DNA of 64,000 nt. Source: Steromphala cineraria (lineage: Eukaryota; Mollusca; Gastropoda; Trochida; Trochidae). The notes under the pieces are model-generated. The model had not been told where the DNA came from. It made no database searches and saw only the letters and a program-made list of their open reading frames with translations. The stretch is from the NCBI GenBank assembly GCA_916613615.1, contig OU744732.1, positions 33,069,950 to 33,133,949 on the forward strand, given 5' to 3'. Below, one piece after another: positions 14,097 through 26,243 of the stretch; position 1 is the first letter of the stretch; every line of letters begins with the position of its first letter. Made by a program: the position numbers and the translations under genes.

Positions 14097-14617
14097 TCAT
14101 CCATTTATACAATAGGCTAAATGACGACCAGTCGTCATGTTAAGCAAAGCTAAGTAGCGACCTTGACTGATAGCTTTATATCTAGCTGATGTCATCTGCA
14201 GTAACTTATTATCGTTACTTCTAATGTTCCACGTAATATTCTTAAACACGCGAATTTTTGACATGAAACTCCACCATACATCTATTGGACATGAACACAT
14301 ATTCAGTTTCATTGTCAGACATCTTCCCAGGCTCACTTTTGGAAGTTGATTGTCGAAATACACAAGCTCTTGAACTCTCTTCAACATTTAGCTTATCTTT
14401 ATACGTTTACATACTGATTATTTTCGATTTTCCTGTGTATGTAAGCCCCAGCTGGTAAAGCAACCCTCGGGGACGCGGAAGAACCATGCCTCGCTATGGT
14501 ATTGAGTAACAATGTGGATTTGCGTCCGGCCACTGTCAATCCATAATCTATCAACCCATTCAACTTCTCCTGAAGATGCATCATGCTGTCTCTCCCTTCA
14601 AATCTTGATACAACCAC
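14097..14617 (-). other. Two adjoining open frames, GC-richer, unrecognised
   Basis: Two frames of 72 codons (14,399-14,617) and 96 codons (14,097-14,387) run end to end on the minus strand. Their composition is closer to coding DNA than the surroundings. The first contains RDSMMHLQEKLNGLIDYGL and the second QLPKVSLGRCLTMKLN. Both persist in copy B (44,779-44,997; 44,498-44,776, altered C-terminus). In the first frame I count about as many replacement as silent differences, which argues against current selection. They lie right beside the foldback element. Confidence 0.2.
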
Positions 14618-14649
14618 AGTTTCTATGCATTACCGTGTTATTTGTAAAG

Positions 14650-14785
14650 GATATTAACCTGTCCCTAGGGTTTTATTGAAATGTAAACATGAGGGGTGAG
14701 GGGAAACCCGTTGGCCGTAGGCCCTACGGTTTCCCCGACCGCAAATGTTTACGTTTTAATAAAACCCGAGGGACAGGTTAATATC
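14650..14785. mobile_element. Foldback (hairpin) element, copy A
   Basis: The left arm (from GATATTAACCTGTCCCTAGG) and the right arm (to CGAGGGACAGGTTAATATC) are near-perfect reverse complements of about 58 bases. They include GTTTTATTGAAATG..AACAT against ATGTTTACGTTTTAATAAAAC. The centre holds a nested palindrome CCGTAGGGCC-like (CCGTAGGCCCTACGG). This is typical of a foldback-type MITE. Copy B has the same element with most of the loop gone. Confidence 0.8.
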
Positions 14786-15033
14786 TGTCATATAAAGCGA
14801 AGGAAAGGACGAAAAACTCGGTAAAAATATTGAAATATATAATAACACTGAAAGTATCGCACAAACGCAGCCAATCCTTGCAAGTTGTCTGTTTAACAGC
14901 AGCTCTTCGCGAAAGACTTTAAATATACACTTTGCATACGATTTTAGAATCAAATTTACTATATATTAACATTATGTATATCAAAATTACAGTGTCAGTG
15001 ATGACACAACAAAATGAACATTTGCTGACAACA

Positions 15034-15080
15034 AGCCTCGGTAGCTCATAGAGGTTGCGGGTTCGAATCCCGCTTGAAAC
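15034..15080 (+). repeat. tRNA-like fragment, SINE-head relic (copy A)
   Basis: GCCTCGGTAGCTCATAGAGG followed by TTGCGGGTTCGAATCCCGC has an A-box-like and a perfect B-box-like segment. The anticodon arm is missing, so it cannot fold as a tRNA. It is more likely a decayed SINE head than a tRNA gene. It lies about 250 bp from the foldback element. Confidence 0.5.
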
Positions 15081-15540
15081 ATTAAAACAGAATTTGTTAA
15101 AAATTCTAATTTTACAAATCAATTTGTTTGTTTCGTAATGTTTACAAGATATGAGTCTTGTATAAAATATAAAATATACAAAAAAGTAAAGTAAAAATTA
15201 AAATTATTCTAGAATGTCCCTGGGATATTTTAGAATGTCCCGGTGAGAAGCGATGTGACATTGAAAGCAGGTTTACCCGAGAAAATAATTACCTCCAAAA
15301 TGACACGATTATGACACCTGAGGTTTATATGAAAAATTTAAGCCCACTTTAACAATTTCGCATTGAAAGGGTGATTGATGTCACCGAGACCATTGCCGGA
15401 CTTAGCTACATAGTACAGAAAAACAAAATGTAAATCATTAACGCTTAATTTATTAACTTATCAAAGGCTCCTTAATAGACCTACTGCCATCAGCTATATA
15501 TAGTATTATAGCATATAAAGCACGATCAATTGATAACGTA

Positions 15541-15775
15541 GTACCACCATGTATCAAGACAGGAAAACAGACAAGGGACACTATCATCATGTTACCCTCG
15601 TTAGGCTCCTCTTGTCTATCAATTGAAATGCTAAACCCCATGTGGTCGTCCGTGACAAAGGCATGTGGTCATTATGGTTTATTCTGGTCAACCCAACAGT
15701 AATGATGAACCATTAATCGATTATATGTGTGGGCAGTGTTTTGATAATGTCACATGGCATTACCTACATGTATTT
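15541..15775 (+). repeat. Dispersed repeat R1, first member in copy A
   Basis: This shares CCATGTATCAAGACAG, CTCGTTAGG, AAACCCCATGTGGTCGTC, AAAGGCATGTGGTCATTATGG and TATTCTGGTCAACCCAACA with 25,549-25,795. The match fades over the following 60 bp (..ATGTCACAT..ACCTACA). It is present twice in each large copy. Confidence 0.75.
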
Positions 15776-16554
15776 GGCGCAAAATATGCTTTGACTATTT
15801 TTAACATTTTCATAGATGAATTATCCAAGATGTTATATTTAAAAGCTTTTCCAAAGCTTGCTAATGGCTTAGACTGCGAATACTTATCAGTCACCCCGAT
15901 CTTGTTTTAAAGGAGTGGGATGAGCTTGGGCTTGGAACTGTTCTACACGCAGTTAGGTTAAAGTGCAATGTAACACTGAATTTGGTTTAAACACATTTTT
16001 ATTTCTCAAAAAGAAATTTGGATTGGCAAACAAGCCTCAAGGCTTATTTGAACGCCTCTCCAATACAACACACATACAGCTGGTTACAAAATAGGAATAC
16101 CAATTAAATGTGAATATACCAAATAACTAGGTAACTGATATACATACATGTAGTCCTGACAATGTCATCTATACATTTGGATGTTGAGCGTGCCCGTTGC
16201 AATGTATTGCTGCGGTTTAGAGGAACAAATTTATTAACTTCTTTGAGAGGCATTTAGAAGTTGGTTGATGAAGATGAACAAGTCATTATGGATTACCACC
16301 ATGGTTCGCTAGTACGAGCCGATGCTCCCAAGTATCATGGCAATGCATAGCCACAATAGCGTTGTGGGTTTTTTCCCTAGCAGTCGTGATATAAGTGAAA
16401 TTCTTTTGAAAGCGGCGTTACTCCAAAATCAACTCACATCACCTTGTTTTAAAATTATCAGTCTTATTTTGCGTTGGCTGAATTTGAAATTTTAGCTTTA
16501 TGTACAAAGAGTTAGAGTTCTTTGTCAGTCGTCTGTAGCCAGGGCTGTTTAATT

Positions 16555-16990
16555 GTTTTATTATCTTCCACCAAATGAAGATTTTGGGGAGATTAAAATG
16601 ACCTCCTGATGTCCGTCTGTGTGTGTCGGTGGTTCTTTCAGGAACATAACTCAGAAAGACATTTTATAGATGGAACAATCCTTGTGTGAAGAGATGCCAT
16701 TATGGACTTTTTTACTTTCATTATTACTCAACTTAAATTGTTTCAGGAACAGAACTTAGAAGATATAAGGCTCATATCATTGAAACTTGTACATGTACAT
16801 GGAAAAATCATATTATGAATGAGTGGATTTTTTCAGTTTATAACTTCTTCCTACATTTATTTTCCAGAGAAGACCCTAAGAAAAACTAAAAGGCCAACTC
16901 CTTTGAAACTTCACTAACAATCATCATGCGATGTGGTACATTCTGGAGTTTTCACACACCTCTCATTTATTTTGCATTTTCCAATAAAGT
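16555..16990. repeat. Mollusc-like dispersed repeat, copy A
   Basis: GATGTCCGTCTGTGTGTGTC, TTCTTTCAGGAACATAACTC and repeats of the ..TTCAGGAACAGAAC.. word at about 16,742 resemble a repeat common in mollusc DNA. A phrase repeats internally about 110 bp later, suggesting a tandem origin. The orthologue is at 46,895-47,330. Confidence 0.5.
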
Positions 16991-17034
16991 ACAACTTTGA
17001 CCTTTGTCTCCAAATTAATAGGTAATCCTGTACA

Positions 17035-17286
17035 TCAGGATGTAATTATAACACAGTTTAAATGGTTTAACACGTTTACAAAAATATAACTTCTAAAGAA
17101 ATAACATTCCATAAAGTTTCGTAGGATTGCGGATAAAACAGGTAAATGTAAACGTGTAAATCCATTCATCCATCCAAGATCACAGTGAAGTACCATCTGA
17201 AAAAGCACAGGACAATCTGAAGGGATATTTTGACTTTGAAAGAAGTAAATTATACCACTAAAAATAAAGACAAATGAGGGCAGCAT
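17035..17286 (-). other. Conserved 83-codon open frame, unrecognised
   Basis: An ATG-started frame (residues include SDCPVLFQMVLHCDLGW) is present at full length in both copies (47,374-47,625) with three amino-acid differences and no indel. The surrounding block is equally conserved, so the frame has no special protection. Probably noncoding. Confidence 0.12.
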
Positions 17287-18627
17287 TTGATTTGTAATGA
17301 TAAGGGAAAGAACCCTTCTAATATTGCTAACTGCCTTTAAAAAACCTTGCGATTAGAATTGATTCCTATATGATAGATGAATGGATAACATTAAAGTCAC
17401 GCAATCCTGCACATTTTATAGACAAAGCGTCTGTTGGGCAATCTAAAAACAATCAAATTTAACCTGTCTGTTTAAATGATGGATGTTTCTGTGATTTATA
17501 TCCGATTCTTTAATTTACCTACATGTTTATTAGAAATATTCTTATCAATCATACTTTCAAACGTATCACTTGTCAGTATTGTTTATATTTAGCATTCAAC
17601 TTAATAAGGATAATTACTGCAAAGTTCGAATTGCCAGAGATTTATAAACAAAACATTCCTAATTAACCTGATTCCTTTACCATGGAACAATCAATTGATA
17701 ATAAGTTATTAAAAGTTATGTATAAGCTATGAATCATCTTCAACTTACCAGTTTCGTGTTAATTCACGCCATACTCGTATGAATCTAGTACCGTTATGTA
17801 TGGAATATGAAGATTTATTGATAGACGTCATGTTTTTGTTAAACCATCTCTTCAAAATACGAAACATTGATAAACTTCTTTACTTGTTTCACAGGACGTT
17901 AATCAGCTATATCTGATGGAAAAAGGGACTAGAAGTAGCCCAAAAACGTTGTGTGAATAAATAGGTTGTCATGCACGACATTGTCTTGTGTTACTGCATA
18001 CATACCGTTGAAGAATTTCAATATATTTAAAGAAATGAAATACAATTCAAACAAAGCAAATATATCCATATAGAGACACGAGAATAAAGATTATGTGGCT
18101 AAAGGATATTTGAACAGATAAGATTGTCAAAGGCTATATAGACACTGGATACATTCTATCTAAATTGTCCCCTGTTACTGAGGAGAAGTCCAAGAAAAAG
18201 ACCAGAATAGACTTAATGATTCACAATCTTCAATACAGTTGACTACATGGGGTTTAACATTTCAACAGTGAAACCTAATGGGCACATACACTAGTTCTGT
18301 CATTAATTGAATAGTGTAGCTAATGTGATTCCTGGACTGCAGATATACACTCAAGGTCAAGAGAAACGTTACTATATTAGGCCATGGTCGCGAGGTTTCA
18401 TCATATTTGTAACTGATTTACACACTAGCTTAACTCTGAATCGATCCAAATTCAACATGACGCAAGTCTATGCAGATAACAATGTTTTTCTTTATATCAA
18501 AACATATATTGCTTAACCGCGAAACGTTGACTCAAATTGGGGATACAATGTCCTTCTTCAGACAGCTGACTTTGTAATGAGCTTCTCGTGCTGCATGTGC
18601 TCTCCGCTGAAATTTTCAAGTGACCCT

Positions 18628-18956
18628 TGCATGTTTTAGGCTGAATATAAGGTAATGTCAGAACATGAAAATAAATTGGTCCAATTGAAAGACAATGTAT
18701 TTCAACAAAATGAAGCAGTAATATATCAAATATATAATGAAAAGTTTATCCATGCAATTCCTTTGACTTAATGAGGTGTTCACACTAAAATGTGCGCCAA
18801 TGGGATTTATGTGAATCTTTATGATTTGTTCTCTGACTAAGGATGATTGGTTTGTGAAATGATATTGTTGAAACTATCAAAGTAATACATTTAATTCTAA
18901 CATACAATTATCAGTGAAAAATTGAAAATATAAGATTCGTGCTTCTGTCCCTTTAA
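18628..18956. mobile_element. MITE of the same family, 5' end missing
   Basis: It aligns with 20,790-21,123 and 51,575-51,910. The right end (GCTTCTGTCCCTTTAA) is a degraded inverted repeat. The left end, including AAAGGGGCAGTAG, is lost: flanking sequence ..AAGTGACCCT joins directly to TGCATGTTTTAGG. Copy B retains both ends at this site. Confidence 0.75.
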
Positions 18957-19211
18957 TCATTTGGTTTTGAAAACACCCACTATTTTCAAATGGCCTGGTC
19001 AACGGGTAGAATCCAGAAACAGTTTGAGTCGTTCTTCACCTGCTGTCTTCCTCTCACTATGCTTTTCCTTCTGTCTGTCCCCTCATCCTGTCTATCTTCT
19101 TCTCTCGGATCTGTCGACTCTCTTGGATGGCAAAATCCACGTGTTGAATAGTTGGAATATTGCCGACAGCACGTTAAATCTGATCTCACTCATTCAATCA
19201 CTCAATCAAAT

Positions 19212-19288
19212 GGCCTACGTGGTCTAACTGTTGGTTCCATGTTTGGGTCTGAAGCCTACTGGTCACTGGTTCGAATCCCTGTTACAAC
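19212..19288 (+). repeat. tRNA-like sequence, probable SINE head (copy A)
   Basis: GGCCTACGTGGTCTAACTGT.. and ..CACTGGTTCGAATCCCTG resemble A and B boxes at near-normal tRNA spacing. The acceptor and anticodon stems do not pair well. It directly follows a tail-like CTCACTCATTCAATCACTC stretch (19,186-19,205), so two SINE-type units may abut here. It is not a convincing functional tRNA. Confidence 0.5.
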
Positions 19289-20771
19289 TTCACTTTATCT
19301 TTAATGTCTCGCTTTGGAAAATTGCACAATGAGTGAATGTTTTTCCTTTGCAAAATATACTTTTAACTTGAAATATTTTTGGGAAATCAAGAAATTCATC
19401 ATAAACTTGGTTTCTATCAGGTGCTCATGGTAATAGCGGGTTACAGCTGATTAGCCTGATGGACACCTCGCGATCGGCACGCAAAACAAAGACGCTTGTG
19501 TGTAAGGTAACCTTAATTAAGGTCAAATGAAACGTTAAGATTCTTTGTTCCACGGTCAGTGAAATCCAATGCCTTTCAGAGAAGAGTACCATCAGTTACA
19601 AGCCTTGATGCATGTGTTTCAGAGAAGAATGCCATGCATGCTTGTTATGTTCAAGGTTAAAGAGCAAAGTGAGAACACAGATTGCTTCTCACATATGTCA
19701 ATTGTTTCCCCTAGAAAAGCCAGTATGTATCTGAAGATCAAAATTTTACTAATAAAATAGTTTTGGTAGTAATATTCCTTTTGAGATGTTTGCAATTTAT
19801 GGTATCTGTATCAACCATTATCCTTCCTACTTTCATCTATAGCCAATAGTAGAACAACAGCAATTTGATTCCATTTTTTTACTATAATATAGAACTAGAT
19901 GACTTGTATATATTCAGTATAATTGTTTCTTTGGAGAACAAAAGGAAGTTGATTCATTGATGCAGTCGACATGTTTCTAAGACAATCAACACTTACACAT
20001 ACAAAATCAACACAGTTCATTCCTCACAGTAGCTACTCGTGTAGGTACATCTGTGAAAGAAACTCTCGCATATCAATCGCTTAATCAATGGAGTGCCTAG
20101 AGAACCATGACGAAGGGCGTGAGTAATGATGAAAAGTGTGCTTGACATGATAAACCGAACCTTTGTTGTAAACATTCATGGTAATAAACTTAAATAAATG
20201 CATGATAGCACATCACCAATAAGTGATATTTTATAAATCTGTCTAGATATTGGGTTTTTTGTTAGGTATTAAATCAAACTTAACCACACAATCATTGAGA
20301 GCAACACATATTCAGATTATGTACAAATATTTGTTTGCATCATTTAGCTTGCCCTGACGTCTTCAATGCCCTTTCTGTGTAATCAGCCAACTAAATTGAA
20401 CTGGATTAGTTGCATTAACACCGTAGAGGCGTGAGTCTGTACGTAACTGCAACATTTAACATAATCATGCTTGATTGGTCCATCTATATGTTCATGACAG
20501 ATGAATTAACAGCTGCTACCTTTCATAAACAACAACTTCTGTTTTTATATTTGAGCCCTGAATAGAAGATTTCACAATGTTTTTGACCTTTTCTATATCG
20601 TTATACAAGAAAGCCTACATTAATGACCTTTTTCTCAACCTGATTATTTTTGGCATACACATAACATATTTACATTTCAGAGATTTATTTTGGTTTTAGA
20701 TGCTCAAAAATGAAATGCTATTTGTCTTAATGAAACATTTATTTAAGATAATTATAATAATGGGTAGCTTT

Positions 20772-21123
20772 TAAAGGGGAAGTAGCACGTTTTTAGGGGG
20801 GGATATAAGCTGATGTCAGGATGATGGTTCCAATTGAAAGAGAATGCATTTAAACTAAATGGAGCAGTGATGATATAAATATATAATGTAAAATTTAGCC
20901 ATGCGATTCCTTTTTCTTACACAAAATGAATTAAAAGTGTTCACAAACAATGGTCACCAATGGATTTTAGGTGAATCTTCATACTTTGTCCTCTGACTAT
21001 GGAAGATTGGCTTGTGTAATGAGATTTTAGACACTATCAAATAATACATTTAGCGTTAACGTACACTTATCAGTGAAAAAAATAGAATATAAAATTATCA
21101 AAAAACGTGCTACTGCCCCTTTA
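20772..21123. mobile_element. 352-bp MITE, full length, copy A only
   Basis: It begins TAAAGGGGAAGTAGCACG and ends CGTGCTACTGCCCCTTTA, a near-perfect terminal inverted repeat of about 22 bp. The interior matches the related copies at 18,628 and 51,559 (shared words CCAATTGAAAG, TATAATG, GTGTTCACA, TTATCAGTGAAAAA). The corresponding site in copy B (about 53,400-53,420) runs from GGGTAGCTTTTA straight into AAAGCGCCAA without the element. No coding capacity is seen. Confidence 0.85.
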
Positions 21124-21360
21124 GACAACGCCAAATCTCCATCCCTGGACTCGAAGCGCTCTATACTCCATTCCTAGTCTAACCCGTGCTGACATATAGT
21201 CGCCCAAATTAAGGGACTCTGTGACCCCTAATGAGGGAATTGGGCAATATCCTAAAACTATTTGCAACTTCTCCAAAAAACGAATAACTGTAGAAGGTTT
21301 AGAACCAGTGTATGGACACATTTGACAACAAGGATGATTTAATGTCGACTTGTTCACCAT
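21121..21360 (-). other. Possible decayed coding segment next to the MITE
   Basis: 79 codons are open on the minus strand (PCCQMCPYTGSKPSTVIRFL, then G-Y-C-P-I-P-S-L-G-V-T-E-S). The copy B orthologue (53,425-53,650) differs by one 3-base deletion and substitutions but no frameshift over 240 bp. One substitution makes a TAA in B. The lack of frame-breaking indels is suggestive of an old exon, but the protein is not recognised. Confidence 0.25.
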
Positions 21361-21369
21361 TTATTCAAG

Positions 21370-24300
21370 CTAGTGTGTCATGTAAAGACTTTAAATCAAA
21401 TTAGAAAATGATAGATTTAGTTATTGTGAGACCAAATCATATAAATTGTAATAATATCATCAGCTGCAAAACCAGTGACGCTGTTTTTTTAACACAAAAC
21501 TGATTCTTATATAATGGTGATTTGTTCCTCATGTCAGATTGCTTAAAATCCTCTTTAGACACTACTTACATACAAAGAACATATGTTTATTATTGAAGTT
21601 CATACATGTTATCAAATACAAATAACTTCAAAGTAGTCATTATGTTTACGGCCATTTCAGGACATGTTTTACAAGCAAATGGTTTCTCCTTTATAAATGT
21701 ACATGTTATCTACATACACACATAGAATATTCAGATTGTAACAACGATTGACATTTAAGATAATGATGATGGAAGTTCCTTCTGAAAGATTAATCATATT
21801 ATAATTTTCTTCTGAAAGCCCGACAAGAAAGCCTACCTGTTTCAAAGCTTTTATATTTTCATATTTCACAAAAACATTTCTCAAACCTACGAAAATTGCA
21901 CTCATTCCACAATGCTAATGCTATGATTTATACTTTGGTTAATCATCTAACAAATGATGGTGTGTTTTACAACATGATTTATCTGACAGCATTTTGATTC
22001 TTCCCAAAACACTAAATTACTTTGCTTAAAATCCATTTGCATAGAATTAGCGTGTCGTATCAAATGTCAAGTGTGAAAATGTAGCTGATCATTTTGAGAT
22101 TTTTTTTCTGTTAAATATGCATTCTGAAACCCAAAACAACTGCTCCGAGGGTGCAATACCTTTCGAACCATCTGAGTACTTATCAACACATAATGTATTT
22201 TATATGATTGATCATTCCTTGTAAAACAGCGTTATATCTTCCTATAATCATTAATCAAATGTCAATACACATTCACTTTTATAATCTAAAGAAGGTACTT
22301 TTACTGCCGTTAATCATATAAATGTATCGTTAACAACTTTCAAAAAGAGATTTTAAGGTCAACAAGAAAATTATCGTTCTGTCAATTCATCAAACAATAA
22401 ATACAATAAATAAGGTTTCGAGTACATGCAGTTCTGTGTATAACAGGAAGTAACATTAATGATTCCCTTTGTTTTAAACGGCTTTGTGCTTTTTGTATCT
22501 CCATCGTATAATCAACAAGATAATTTGCAAAAGCAATGTTCACCTAATATGACATGATCAGGTCACATCATTCCAGAGTTATTTTTTAAATGTCACCCGG
22601 TAATTAACAATTACACCCCAGGCATGTTTAGAGTAGAAATAAGGTGAACTACCTTGCTAAGAAAATGTCAATGTTCCCTCATCAATGATGCATTATCGAA
22701 AAAATACAGAAATAGGGTAATACGTATACATGAAATAATGACACGGAGCTATAACTGGTATCTCAGTGTGGTTTTTTTCTATTTGGAATAATAAGGTTTT
22801 CATATTAAATGATAACCCTTTGACAGAAAAATGTTGTACTACATAACGTATGTGGTTGGAATGTGAACGACATTACATGTGAAGCGAATTATTAATGAAT
22901 GACTGCTATGACATCAGTGAATATTTCAATAATTAAATTTTAGTAGATTTTTCTTATTATGTAATGGACATAATTTTCTTTTCAAATTTAATAAAAGCAA
23001 TCTCTTTAGAGAATCATTTCAAATAGAAACAAAGGAAATTGAAAAACGAGCTTCTTCTTTATGACGAAGCAAATTTTAACTTACTTTTACTTAATATGTT
23101 GTTCAAATCATTTTGTGTAAGAATTCAATTTCCTTAAGTGAAATTTAAAATTTTACAAAAAGACATCCTATAAGATATGTGAACCTATTATTTAGCACTA
23201 AAGTATTGAATAATAATATTTTGGCACTCGTGACTTTTCATTTTTGATATAATTGCCAGTCATTTGAATACATCTAATGAGCTTCAGTTCATTCAAAATT
23301 TAATTCCATTCTTAAAAAGGGATGTTTTCAAGTTATACATGTTAGAACAATCTCTTCCAATATACCTGATGCTACTATAGCTATTAACATTCTTGACAAA
23401 GATAACCGGAAGTGTACAGACAGGTAAACAATGGTCTCTACTTCTTGTTCATGATGAACAATTTTAAGGATTTGAAATAATAACTTCTATCCAGATCACT
23501 TTAACGATCATTAATAAGTCATTTTGTGTGGGGCACGTTGGCAAATATCTACATGCGATAGGCTTCTAAATGAATATATGTCACAAGTGTCAATAGTGTT
23601 CAGTGTTGATGCCTTTTCGGACTTTATACACTACTAATGAACATGGATCATCTGGAAATCAGTTGGATAGATTTAGGTTATGTGTCCCCATATATTTAGA
23701 AAAATGTAACATGCACCGAAGATGTCTCAGATATTCTTTTGAATTTTTCTTTCGTGAAACGTCGAAGCAGTTGAACGAAGCCACTGTTTTGCTTTCAATG
23801 TTTTCAGTATAAATTATATATATGTAGCAGATCACTTTGCATTTCATTTTCCCTAGACAATCATTTCCAAACAGTATCTCAAACAGTTAAAACAATACAT
23901 TACAGAGCATGACCTTCAAAGGCGTTCATTTTATTTGTATGTTTATATACACAAGACTGTCATTAAATACACTTTCCATATTCTGTAATCATTTTCATTT
24001 AAGTTCGAAAAAAAATATTTCTTATCACTCCATCATTTCTTTACACAACCAAGCTATCAAAATAAAAAGGGTGAATAACCCATTTTCACTATCTTTCTAA
24101 AATCAGCAGGGCTCACAATATGGGGTTATCAACGTTACTTGAAATGCTTTATGTGCAATAATCTCTTAAAAATAATACTTTGTATCACTTAAGTACCAGG
24201 TATTGATAATTAATGTGTCACCACTTCCCAAACGACCACGTTAACAGAAAAATTAATCCTCAAATAATGTCACCTGTCAGCAGTTTCACCCTTCTAAATC

Positions 24301-25540
24301 TGTATTCATTAATGGGAAGATTTGGATAGAGTTTTGACCTTTTGCCATTTTGAAACGCCTTGAGTCGCACAATCGGTGACCAGCCGTGCTAGCTTAACAA
24401 TCACATTTAAATATTGATATTGCAGGCTAATTCCAATGGTCCTATCTCGAATGAATTTATCCATGTCAATAACAAGTGACCAATATTTATCAATTGTTCT
24501 GTCGATGAGCTCCTAGCATGTACAAGACCTAGCCATGACAAGACATGATTATATGCCGACCTTCTTGTGTACTATCCATGACATCACTTAAAGACAACAT
24601 AAGTGGTGCTTTAACGTTACAGATTGTAGCAATTATACAGTTAAGAGACAACTGGTTTTAATTGTGTTGCTGATTATTTAAAAATCCATAAACCCCTCCG
24701 TTTTGCCGTTCCGAGTTACCAATGGACTTATGGGGGAAATGGTGATTTTCTTTTTTCTGTTTTTATTTTTCTCGAAAGTGCTGAACAACATTAATTAGAG
24801 ACATTTATGAAGCTTGTTTATCATGTGACACATCACTAGTACTATGGTCACATTAATTTGACTTACTCTCAACATCGATATAAAACTCTGCTCTGTATTC
24901 TATATTACAAAATTTAAGTTTCTTTTGGGCCACACTTAATGAAAAAGTTATTTCGTCATGGTGTATGTTTAATATATTTTTGAAAAATGATAAATTGTTG
25001 ATGAATTTTCATTTAACTTCATTACCGACCAGTTTCACATCTGTTTATCAATAGGATATTTCTTGTTTTGGATTTTCTTCATAATCGTAAGCTATTAAAG
25101 ACATTACCATTGCAAGGTTTGACATTCAATTATTGTCTCATAAGGCAGGAATAAGATTCATTAAACTCTATGCTTCATTTGGTCGAATGTAACCGCAGAA
25201 TATTCGTTATTTCAAAGGGGGAGTTTGGAAGACCATGTACAATGAGACACTCAGTAATTAGAGGAAAGTCCATATTATTTTTCCCATTGCAAACTTAAAT
25301 GGATAAAGAATTTTATATGAGTAATTTATATATTTAATACTGCACATGTCAGGTATATGTTCTCCTGAAAGTAACAACAAATACTAGAGTTGTACCTCTT
25401 GATCTATAAATGTACAGAAACATTCAGATTTGGAAAAGTTGCTTCACCGAGTCTTATGATAGAAGAGTGTAGTGGTTATCATCATAATGTTTTTTTTGTG
25501 TCGAGTTATAGAGTTGAAAAGCGAAACTGATTCCTGGTGC
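21370..25540. other. Intergenic or intronic DNA, copy A
   Basis: AT-rich, no gene seen apart from repeat R2. About 1.17 kb (23,910-25,078) has no counterpart in copy B, where a T-rich run (56,309-56,332) marks the junction. Confidence 0.5.
22540..22720 (+). repeat. Internal repeat R2, first member
   Basis: AAATGTCACCCGGTAATTA.., CTACCTTGCTAAGAAAATG and TCAATGTTCC match 28,115-28,290 (AAATGTCACCATGTAATAA, CTACCTTGTTAAGGAAAATG, TCAATGTACC). The copy B orthologue is at about 54,800-54,960. Confidence 0.65.
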
Positions 25541-25548
25541 AATGTGGC

Positions 25549-25795
25549 AACAAAGTTACCCCATGTATCAAGACAGAATAACCAACAACAACCGTCAAGT
25601 TGTCCTCGTTAGGTTCCTCCGGACCCCAAAGTGAAATGTTAAACCCCATGTGGTCGTCTTTGATAAAGGCATGTGGTCATTATGGTGTATTCTGGTCAAC
25701 CCAACACTAATGACTTCAGTATCATTAGCTGTGGACAATCCATAGCATGGTCAGTATATGGTATAATTATGTCACATTCACAACCTACAGTACAA
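25549..25795 (+). repeat. Dispersed repeat R1, second member in copy A
   Basis: Paralogue of 15,541-15,775 in the same orientation, about 10.0 kb away. The flanks at about 17.4 kb and 26.9 kb also match weakly, so this may be part of an older, longer duplication. Confidence 0.75.
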
Positions 25796-26212
25796 TGTGA
25801 AAATGTCACTATTTTCATCAAGGTTTATAGATAAACACTTTAAAGGACGTATTACCATCCTAAATCCTTGGTATATTTCATATTTCATCAGGTAAACATA
25901 TAAATGAAAATAAATTAATTTCAAACTCTTGTGCTTAAATGTGCTTAACCGAGATTCAACAACCAATATGTCTCTTATGTGATTTTATGCACGGAATTTT
26001 ATTTGTTATGTGTTTCATTACAAACTTCGATTTTGAATCCGGTATCTGAACAGAAAGCCTTTGTTGTCAAAATTCGAACAGCCTTAAATGTTGTTAGATT
26101 TTATTTTATATTCAAGCATGCACGCTCAAATATTCATATAATAATAATATATTAATGACTCATTTTTCTATTTACAGTAATGTTATTTATATGATATAAA
26201 TTTTAGTCCAAA

Positions 26213-26243
26213 GTTCATTGTTCATTGTTCATTGTTCATTGTT
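26213..26243 (+). repeat. Heptamer microsatellite (GTTCATT)n
   Basis: About four tandem copies of GTTCATT lie just upstream of the RNase H remnant. Copy B has about one and a half (57,367-57,380). Confidence 0.75.

Noticed and set aside
15034..15080. Functional tRNA gene
   Set aside because: The B box is perfect but the anticodon arm is absent and the region cannot form a cloverleaf; both copies share the defect.
15665..15910. Protein-coding frame of 81 codons
   Set aside because: Copy B has an extra C in the C-run near 46,245 that shifts the frame, and the region overlaps dispersed repeat R1.
18986..19227. Opposed open frames of 67 and 88 codons
   Set aside because: They overlap each other and a SINE-like tail, and copy B has large indels here (51,960-52,090).
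19212..19288. Functional tRNA gene (Gln-like spacing)
   Set aside because: Acceptor and anticodon stems do not pair, and the B-copy B box is mutated, so it is more likely a SINE head.
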